Positions 1 through 5,160 of a DNA stretch of 5,160 bases are shown piece by piece. The stretch comes from Thiotrichaceae bacterium UBA7359. GTDB taxonomy: Bacteria > Pseudomonadota > Gammaproteobacteria > Eutrophobiales > Eutrophobiaceae. The DNA is taken from contig CAJJDJ010000118.1 in NCBI GenBank assembly GCA_905182825.1, forward strand, positions 1 to 5,160, given 5' to 3'. Both the position numbers and the translations under genes were made by a program. The notes below the pieces were generated by a model. It did not search any database. It saw nothing but the letters and a program-made list of their open reading frames with translations, and had not been told where the DNA came from. Each line of letters opens with the position of its first letter. Positions within the stretch are counted from its first letter, which is position 1.

Positions 1-162
1 GTTATCTTTCACAGTAATCACTCCACCTTGCCATTTTTCTCCATCCAAATATGGATCAAGTCTTTCAAAGACAATTACTTCGACCTGATACCAAGAAGCA
101 CCTGTCACATTATGTGAAGAGAAAAAAAGTAAAACTAAAATACTAAGTTCGATGTATTTCAT
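1..162 (-). CDS. csiV: CsiV family periplasmic cell-wall factor, N-terminal part (cut by left window edge)
   Basis: Only the first 54 codons are present; the gene runs off the left edge. The start is the ATG at 162-160. There is no ATG, GTG or TTG in frame between it and an upstream in-frame stop at 184-186. The product begins MKYIELSILVLLFF, a short charged N-terminus followed by a hydrophobic stretch (about residues 7-15) and a likely signal peptidase I site near residues 21-23 (TGAS). No lipobox cysteine is visible. The predicted mature protein opens with SWYQVEVIVFERL, the tryptophan/tyrosine-led beta strand typical of CsiV-like proteins. CsiV of Vibrio cholerae is described as a periplasmic peptidoglycan-binding protein needed for cell-wall synthesis through PBP1A. 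It lies 7 nt after the mfd stop, in the same direction, with no clear Shine-Dalgarno sequence, so translation probably depends on ribosomes finishing mfd. Family assignment rests on this N-terminal segment and on the mfd neighbour; most of the protein is unseen. Confidence 0.82.
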   Translation of the reverse strand, partial: MKYIELSILVLLFFSSHNVTGASWYQVEVIVFERLDPYLDGEKWQGGVITVKDN

Positions 163-169
163 ATATCTA

Positions 170-3100
170 TTATGCCGCGATCTTTAATGTTATTTCATTA
201 AAAATATATTTTAATGTTTCTAACCTTGATTCAGCATCAGGTAACTCTTTAATAATTCTAAGTTTGTCTTGCCCATCAAGTTTGTAACTACTCGGAGCTG
301 TCTGAATTAACTGTATAATACGAACGGGATCAATATTAGCATCTGGTTGAAAAAAGATACGACCACCCTTTAATCCTATATCAATTTTACGAATACCCAA
401 TAGTCGTGCTAATTGCTTGAGATTACTAATTTCAAACAGGTTTTTAATAGGCTCTGGTAATAAACCAAACCTATCGATTATTTCTTCTTTCAAGTCATTT
501 AATTCTGAACTCGATTTAGTACTCGCAATCCGTTTATACATAATCAAACGCATGTGTACATCTGGTATAAAATCTTCAGGGATCAAAGCAGGGATATGTA
601 AATCAATTTCAGCTCCATGGTCAAGCGGACGATCTAGCTCAGGCTGTTTACCTTCTTTCATAGCTTGTACCGCCCTGTCTAATAGCTCCATATAGAGACC
701 AAAGCCTATCTCTTGTATATGTCCACTTTGTCCTTCACCTAATATTTCACCAGCACCTCTTATTTCAAGGTCATGTGTCGCTAAAGTAAAACCAATACCT
801 AATTCTTCCAGAGCTTCTATGGCTTCAAGTCGCTTTACCGCATCCGCCGTCATGGCTTTACGTGGCGGCACAACAAGATATGCATAGGCACGATGGTGAG
901 AACGGCCTACCCTCCCACGTAATTGATAAAGTTGTGCTAAACCAAATTTATCTGCTCGATTAATAATTATCGTATTTGCAGATGGGACATCGATACCTGT
1001 CTCGATAATAGTGGTACATACCAGCACATTAAACCGACGATGATAGAAATCGAGCATGACAGATTCGAGTTGTTTTTCTGGCATTTGTCCGTGTGCAAAC
1101 TCTACTCGCGCCTCAGTTAAAAGCTTACCTATCTCTTCAGCTACTTTTTCTATAGTCTTCACTTCATTATGTAAATAGAAAACTTGTCCACCACGCTTAA
1201 TTTCTCGCAACATAGCTTCCTTTAATAAAGCATCACTGTGCTCTCTAACGAAAGTTTTAACCGCAAGTCGCCGTGCTGGAGGTGTAGCTATGATAGAGAG
1301 TTCTCGTAAGTCCGACAATGCCATATTCAATGTTCTAGGAATTGGCGTTGCTGTCAAAGTTAATACGTCAATTTCTGCGCGTAGTGATTTAAATTTTTCT
1401 TTTTGTCGCACGCCAAATCGATGTTCTTCATCAATAATAATTAACCCCAGATTTTTAAAATTGATATCCGCCTGTAAAAGCTTATGCGTCCCGATAACTA
1501 TATCAGCTTTACCATTTGCCATTGCCGTTAAAGCGATATCTTGTTCTTTCTTTGATCGAAATCGTGATAATAATTCAATCAGTACTGGCCATTCTGAAAA
1601 TCGATCTAAAAAATTCTGATAGTGCTGTTGGGCTAGTAAGGTCGTCGGTACCAATAAAGCAACTTGTTTGCCATTTTGAACTGCAATAAAGGCAGCACGC
1701 ATTGCGACCTCTGTCTTCCCAAACCCTGCATCACCACAGACAAGTCTATCCATCGGCTTGTCATTACGCATATCTTCTATCATGGCCTGTATAGCATCAT
1801 ATTGACCAGGTGTTTCTTCAAAAGGAAATTTTTGTGTGAAAGCAAAGTAAGCATCTTGATCGAACTCATAAGAATGTCCTCTTCTAGCTGCTCTTCGTGA
1901 ATGTAATTCCAGTAGTTCTGCTGCAACATCATAGACCTTCTCAGCTGCTTTACGCCTTGCTTTCTGCCATTGTCCACTACCTAGTTTATGCAGTGGTGCA
2001 TGCTCTGGATTAACACCGGTATAACGCGAGATTAATTCTAATGCTGCAACTGGGACATAGAGCTTATCGCCTTCCGCATATTCAAGATGAATAAATTCAC
2101 TGGGTATGCCACCTGTGTCTATAGAAATTAATCCACAATAACGACCAACACCATGATTTTCATGTACAACAGGCGCACCTACACTTAGTTCAGTTAGGTT
2201 GCGAACAACCGCTTCTGCATCCTGTTGCTTACGCTTACGCAACCGTCGTTGCATGACTCTCTGACTAAACAATTGCGCTTCAGTTATGATTGCAAGATTG
2301 GGATCATGCATTATCAAGCCATTTTCTATTGGCATGATTGCAATCCCGAATTTCACATTGCCATAAAGAAAACTATCCCAACTTTCTACCTTATTTGGTG
2401 CCCCACTATGTTTAAACAGTTCCATAATCGTCTCGCGACGACCTTGAGTTTCTGCTGCAATCAAAACACGTCCATCAAATTCGTCTAAAAAACGCCTAAC
2501 CAATGCAAGTGGTTCTTTTGCCCGAGCATCTATTGAAAGGTTAGTTGGTAGTTCAGAATCAAATTCTATAAGATTAGAATTAGATGCTGATGATAGGTTT
2601 TCTATATGTACTTGTGGGTAAAGTTTAAACGCAGAATAAACATCATTAGTATTAAGAAAAATATCTCGTGGAGGCAGTATAGGTCTTTCGACATCATAAC
2701 GTTCTTGCTCATAACGTGTCTCAATATCTTCCCAAAATGTTTCTGCTGCTGCTTTAACACCATCATCTAAAACTAGAATTGAATCATCTGTGATGTAGTC
2801 AAAAAGGGTGCTTGTATTTTCGTAAAAAAGTGATAAATAATATTCGATTCCTGCTGGAGCGAGAGATTGACTAACATCATAATAAACTGGGCATTGCCCC
2901 GGGTTACCTTCAAATCGCTCACGCCAGTTTGCACGAAAACGAGCAATCCCTGCATCAACCAATGCGACTTCTCTAGCGGGCAAAACACGCATGGATGCAA
3001 CTTTATCAATCGAACGTTGCGTTTCAACATCAAAAGTACGAATACTATCTACCTCATCATCAAACAAGTCGATACGAAATGGATTAATTGCACCCATAGG

Positions 3101-3643
3101 AAATATATCAAGTAAAGAGCCTCTTTTTGATACTTCACCATGTTCGGTAACTTGATCGACAAAACGATAGCCTTGTTGATTCAACTGTTTTCTAAAAGAA
3201 TCAAGCTTAATAAATTGTCCCACATTTAAAACTAGGCTATTTGAAAATAAATAGTCGCTTGGTAATAAACGATGCATAACTGTTGTTATAGGCACCACTA
3301 CTATGCCTTGCTTTATATTTGGCAAATCAAATAATGTCTGTAAGCGTTCTGAAATGATATCCTGATAGGGAGAAAACAGGTCGTAAGGTAATGTCTCCCA
3401 ATCTGGGAATGTAATAATTGGAATTGAGCTATTTTCTTTTATGTAAACATTCAGTTCATTGATAAGATTAACTGCGTTTATAGTATCTGCAGTAACAGCA
3501 ATAATTAATTTTTGAGTTTGCATTGCCATATTGGCAATGGCGAGTGAACGTGCACTGCCGTATAAACGCGACCAATTAACTCTTGACTGCCCGGGTTCGG
3601 GTGGTTTTGGGGACAGTACATTTTGTCGAACAGACTCTGTCAT
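170..3643 (-). CDS. mfd: Transcription-repair coupling factor Mfd (ATP-dependent RNA polymerase translocase)
   Basis: Mfd binds RNA polymerase stalled at DNA lesions, pushes it off by ATP-driven translocation on DNA, and recruits UvrA to start nucleotide excision repair in the cytoplasm. From the ATG at 3643 the protein has 1157 residues (E. coli: 1148). Domains by eye: UvrB-like module 25-345; D3 about 350-455; RNA polymerase-interacting domain 475-545; relay helix about 558-589; helicase lobes about 590-985; C-terminal D7 about 1005-1150. Visible motifs are Walker A GDAGFGKT (637-644), DEEH (738-741), TATPIPRT (764-771), TTIIETGIDVP (877-887) and QLRGRVGRSHH (907-917). The UvrA-contact residues R165, R181 and F185 of E. 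coli are matched by R174, R190 and F194. The TRG residues R929 and R953 are matched by R938 and R962. The RNAP-contact L499 aligns with I508, a conservative change. A TTG at 3652 could add three residues but lies 2 nt from the AGG ribosome site, so the ATG is preferred. The gene ends with tandem stops TAA TAG. No frameshift or truncation is seen. Confidence 0.98.
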   Translation of the reverse strand: MTESVRQNVLSPKPPEPGQSRVNWSRLYGSARSLAIANMAMQTQKLIIAVTADTINAVNLINELNVYIKENSSIPIITFPDWETLPYDLFSPYQDIISERLQTLFDLPNIKQGIVVVPITTVMHRLLPSDYLFSNSLVLNVGQFIKLDSFRKQLNQQGYRFVDQVTEHGEVSKRGSLLDIFPMGAINPFRIDLFDDEVDSIRTFDVETQRSIDKVASMRVLPAREVALVDAGIARFRANWRERFEGNPGQCPVYYDVSQSLAPAGIEYYLSLFYENTSTLFDYITDDSILVLDDGVKAAAETFWEDIETRYEQERYDVERPILPPRDIFLNTNDVYSAFKLYPQVHIENLSSASNSNLIEFDSELPTNLSIDARAKEPLALVRRFLDEFDGRVLIAAETQGRRETIMELFKHSGAPNKVESWDSFLYGNVKFGIAIMPIENGLIMHDPNLAIITEAQLFSQRVMQRRLRKRKQQDAEAVVRNLTELSVGAPVVHENHGVGRYCGLISIDTGGIPSEFIHLEYAEGDKLYVPVAALELISRYTGVNPEHAPLHKLGSGQWQKARRKAAEKVYDVAAELLELHSRRAARRGHSYEFDQDAYFAFTQKFPFEETPGQYDAIQAMIEDMRNDKPMDRLVCGDAGFGKTEVAMRAAFIAVQNGKQVALLVPTTLLAQQHYQNFLDRFSEWPVLIELLSRFRSKKEQDIALTAMANGKADIVIGTHKLLQADINFKNLGLIIIDEEHRFGVRQKEKFKSLRAEIDVLTLTATPIPRTLNMALSDLRELSIIATPPARRLAVKTFVREHSDALLKEAMLREIKRGGQVFYLHNEVKTIEKVAEEIGKLLTEARVEFAHGQMPEKQLESVMLDFYHRRFNVLVCTTIIETGIDVPSANTIIINRADKFGLAQLYQLRGRVGRSHHRAYAYLVVPPRKAMTADAVKRLEAIEALEELGIGFTLATHDLEIRGAGEILGEGQSGHIQEIGFGLYMELLDRAVQAMKEGKQPELDRPLDHGAEIDLHIPALIPEDFIPDVHMRLIMYKRIASTKSSSELNDLKEEIIDRFGLLPEPIKNLFEISNLKQLARLLGIRKIDIGLKGGRIFFQPDANIDPVRIIQLIQTAPSSYKLDGQDKLRIIKELPDAESRLETLKYIFNEITLKIAA
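3521..3539. repeat. Perfect 8-bp inverted repeat with 3-nt loop inside mfd
   Basis: CATTGCCA (3521-3528) and TGGCAATG (3532-3539) are exact reverse complements separated by TAT. The repeat sits about 105-123 nt downstream of the mfd ATG and encodes the Ile-Ala-Asn-Met-Ala-Met region near residues 36-41. The transcript could fold a small hairpin there. No U-tract follows it, so it is not an intrinsic terminator, and it may be a chance result of repeated GCC/ATG/GCA codons. Confidence 0.4.
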
Positions 3644-3654
3644 AAAATTCAAAG

Positions 3655-3657
3655 CCT
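3655..3657 (-). promoter_or_regulatory. Weak ribosome binding site for mfd
   Basis: On the minus strand AGG, inside TTAGGC, overlaps the pyrF stop codon and lies 11 nt before the ATG at 3643 but only 2 nt before the possible TTG start at 3652. The spacing supports the ATG. The site is short and slightly far, so mfd translation may be modest or helped by ribosomes terminating on pyrF. Confidence 0.5.
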
Positions 3658-4357
3658 AAGCGACTGAATTGATTTCAGCATTTATAGCACTTAATGCTAC
3701 AAGTGGATCATCTGCTTTGGTTATCGGACGACCAATAACCAGGTAATGACTGCCAGCCACAATAGCTTCGGCTGGTGTCATAATTCTTTTTTGATCATCA
3801 CTATCCGCATTGACCGGTCGAATACCCGGTGTTACCAGACAAAATTCTTTACCTAACTCAGAGCTTAGATATTTTGCTTCTTTTGCTGAACAAACAACAC
3901 CATCCAGTCCAGATGATTTTGTTAACTTTGCTAGTAGCATTACTTGTTCGTCAACAGAATTGGATATGCCAATCTTTCTAAGATCACTGTCTGTCATGCT
4001 GGTTAGTACGGTAACGGCAATCAATAATGGTTTATGTGTACTTTTGTCGAGTGCTTCACATGCTGTTTCCAACATTATACGGCCACCACACGCATGAACA
4101 TTGAGCATCCAGACCCCTAGCTCTGCAGCGACACGACATGCACTGGCCACAGTATTTGGTATATCATGATATTTGAGGTCTAAAAACACATCAAACCCAA
4201 TATTAATAAAGCGTTCGACTAAGACAGGTCCTTCACGAGTAAAAAGTTCTTTACCAATTTTGAGTTTACACTGTGTCGGATCCAGTTTTTGACAGAGTTC
4301 TAGCGCTTGCTTCCCATTAGGAAAATCCAACGAGACTACTATACGACTATTATTCAC
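3656..4357 (-). CDS. pyrF: Orotidine 5'-phosphate decarboxylase
   Basis: PyrF decarboxylates orotidine 5'-monophosphate to UMP, the last step of de novo pyrimidine synthesis, as a cytoplasmic TIM-barrel dimer. The 233-residue product is collinear with E. coli PyrF (245 residues), mainly lacking about 11 residues at the N-terminus. The active-site set is complete: D11, K33, and the DLKYHDIPNT block giving D60, K62 and D65. These match E. coli D22, K44, D71, K73 and D76. The phosphate-binding end is also present, with TPGIRP at 176-181 and IGRPI at 208-212, including R210. The start is GTG at 4357, immediately after the lapB stop with no intergenic base. A GGAG six nucleotides upstream makes this start convincing. 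The gene ends TAG, 12 nt before the mfd ATG. The lapB-pyrF order is common in Gammaproteobacteria; mfd following pyrF is less familiar to me. Confidence 0.98.
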   Translation of the reverse strand: MNNSRIVVSLDFPNGKQALELCQKLDPTQCKLKIGKELFTREGPVLVERFINIGFDVFLDLKYHDIPNTVASACRVAAELGVWMLNVHACGGRIMLETACEALDKSTHKPLLIAVTVLTSMTDSDLRKIGISNSVDEQVMLLAKLTKSSGLDGVVCSAKEAKYLSSELGKEFCLVTPGIRPVNADSDDQKRIMTPAEAIVAGSHYLVIGRPITKADDPLVALSAINAEINSVA

Positions 4358-5160
4358 CTACAACTCCAAAACGGGCTTTACCGTATCCCAATTATTACAA
4401 CCTAGGCATAACCAATGCATTTGTTTTGCATCAAACCCGCAATTATTACATTTATACATCGCTCTTACTTCAATTAGCTTAGATGTTAGAATCTTTATTG
4501 TTTTAAAATAATCATATATCTCACCTTCACATTTTGAAATGACATATTCGATCAAACGGTCAACGCCTTTGACGGTAGGTTTGATTTTCAATTCATTTGA
4601 TATAAAATATTCTGCGGCATTTTGTCCTTCACGTTCAGCAATTAATTCTGTCAACATTAATAACGAACTGTTCCCTCCATAAATAGTTACCAATATCTTT
4701 AGGTATTCAACATATTCATCAACGCAACCTAATTTACGGTAACAATCATGTAAAGGGATAATAATTTCTGTAATAAAATCGCTATCCTGTAATTCAATAC
4801 TTTTATATGATTTTATCGCCAATTTTTCTTTACCAATTTTCTGGTACATTTTTCCTTCAATTAAACTAGCACGAACACATTTTGGATAAATACTAATTGC
4901 TTGGCGAATACTATCTTTAGCGACACGCATATTGCCATCAATCAAAGCAGAATCAGCACACTCACAATAAAACTGGGCGATAATAGAGTTGAATTTCTCA
5001 CCCGAAATTATCTCAAGCTTTCTAGCAATCTTTATTGCATTTTCCCAATCTTTTTCTTGTTGGTATATGTCCAGTAATTCAGTACAAGAATCGTTCAAAT
5101 GTAAATTAGACTCTATCAATTCAAGGAACAAAGCTTCAGCGCGATCTAGCAAGCCAGAAC
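4358..5160 (-). CDS. lapB: Lipopolysaccharide assembly protein B, C-terminal two thirds (cut by right window edge)
   Basis: LapB (YciM) is an inner-membrane-anchored cytoplasmic protein that presents LpxC to the FtsH protease and so limits lipopolysaccharide synthesis. The gene enters from the right edge: 266 complete codons are visible, and about 115-120 residues, including the N-terminal membrane anchor, lie outside. The first visible residues, SGLLDRAEALFLELIE, align with AGLYDRAEDMFNQL of E. coli LapB, so the TTG at 5152 is an internal leucine and not a start. The middle is a helical TPR array; good repeat-like stretches are KDWENAIKIARKLEIIS and the GKEKLAIKSYKSIELQ region. The C-terminal rubredoxin-like metal-binding domain is intact: CNNC (visible residues 237-240, Cys codons at 4450-4448 and 4441-4439) and CLGC (251-254, Cys codons at 4408-4406 and 4399-4397), then WDTVKP, matching CQKC, CPSC and WSTIKP in E. 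coli. The tail is a few residues shorter than in E. coli and its last codons contain the pyrF ribosome site. Confidence 0.95.
   Translation of the reverse strand, partial: SGLLDRAEALFLELIESNLHLNDSCTELLDIYQQEKDWENAIKIARKLEIISGEKFNSIIAQFYCECADSALIDGNMRVAKDSIRQAISIYPKCVRASLIEGKMYQKIGKEKLAIKSYKSIELQDSDFITEIIIPLHDCYRKLGCVDEYVEYLKILVTIYGGNSSLLMLTELIAEREGQNAAEYFISNELKIKPTVKGVDRLIEYVISKCEGEIYDYFKTIKILTSKLIEVRAMYKCNNCGFDAKQMHWLCLGCNNWDTVKPVLEL
4364..4367 (-). promoter_or_regulatory. Shine-Dalgarno site of pyrF, embedded in the end of lapB
   Basis: Minus-strand GGAG lies exactly 6 nt before the GTG start of pyrF. It is formed by the Leu-Glu codons (TTG GAG) near the end of lapB, so the same bases encode LapB's tail and the pyrF ribosome site. 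It decides the non-ATG start of pyrF and suggests translational coupling with lapB. Confidence 0.8.

Noticed and set aside
1352..1357. Minus-strand TTGACA, a consensus -35 hexamer, inside mfd
   Set aside because: The hexamer at 17-nt spacing (AACATT) matches the -10 consensus at only three positions, and TTG ACA simply encodes Leu-Thr next to the conserved TATPIPRT motif.
1780..3033. Two minus-strand frames inside mfd (1780-1977 and 2773-3033)
   Set aside because: They are out-of-frame readings of mfd itself, overlap conserved domains, and show no family resemblance.
417..3115. Open frames opposite mfd on the plus strand (417-695, 1290-1619, 1664-1900, 2225-2488, 2867-3115)
   Set aside because: All lie opposite strongly conserved Mfd coding sequence, their products are Ser/Ile/Cys-rich with no recognisable domain, and none is supported by context.
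3810..4097. 95-residue open frame opposite pyrF on the plus strand
   Set aside because: It mirrors conserved PyrF sequence and its product resembles no family I know; a shadow frame.
5150..5152. TTG at 5152 as the start of the right-hand gene
   Set aside because: The frame stays open to the window edge and the residues before it (Ser-Gly) align with the interior of LapB, so the gene starts outside the window.

Overview
The window is an AT-rich (roughly 40% GC by eye), fully coding stretch of a bacterial chromosome. All genes lie on the minus strand, so the region reads from right to left. Every protein is clearly of the gammaproteobacterial type. Mfd, PyrF and LapB align by eye along their length with the E. 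coli proteins, and the LapB and CsiV families are characteristic of Gammaproteobacteria. I cannot name a genus from the sequence alone.

In transcription order the layout is: lapB (4358-5160, cut by the right window edge, so its N-terminus is missing), pyrF (3656-4357, complete), mfd (170-3643, complete) and csiV (1-162, cut by the left edge, so only its first 54 codons are present). The spacings are 0, 12 and 7 nt. There is no room for terminators or ordinary promoters between genes, and no non-coding stretch longer than 12 nt. The simplest reading is one polycistronic operon with at least partly coupled translation.

The genes do not form a single pathway. LapB tunes lipopolysaccharide synthesis by steering LpxC to FtsH. 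PyrF makes UMP. Mfd removes stalled RNA polymerase and starts transcription-coupled repair. CsiV is a periplasmic cell-wall factor. lapB-pyrF is a familiar gammaproteobacterial pair, and mfd beside csiV is, as I recall, also recurrent. The distinctive point here is that the two pairs are joined into one run.

I see no mobile element, RNA gene, CRISPR array, frameshift or sign of recent transfer. I found no evidence for an undescribed system; the findings are small-scale points about gene order, start sites and sequence variants.
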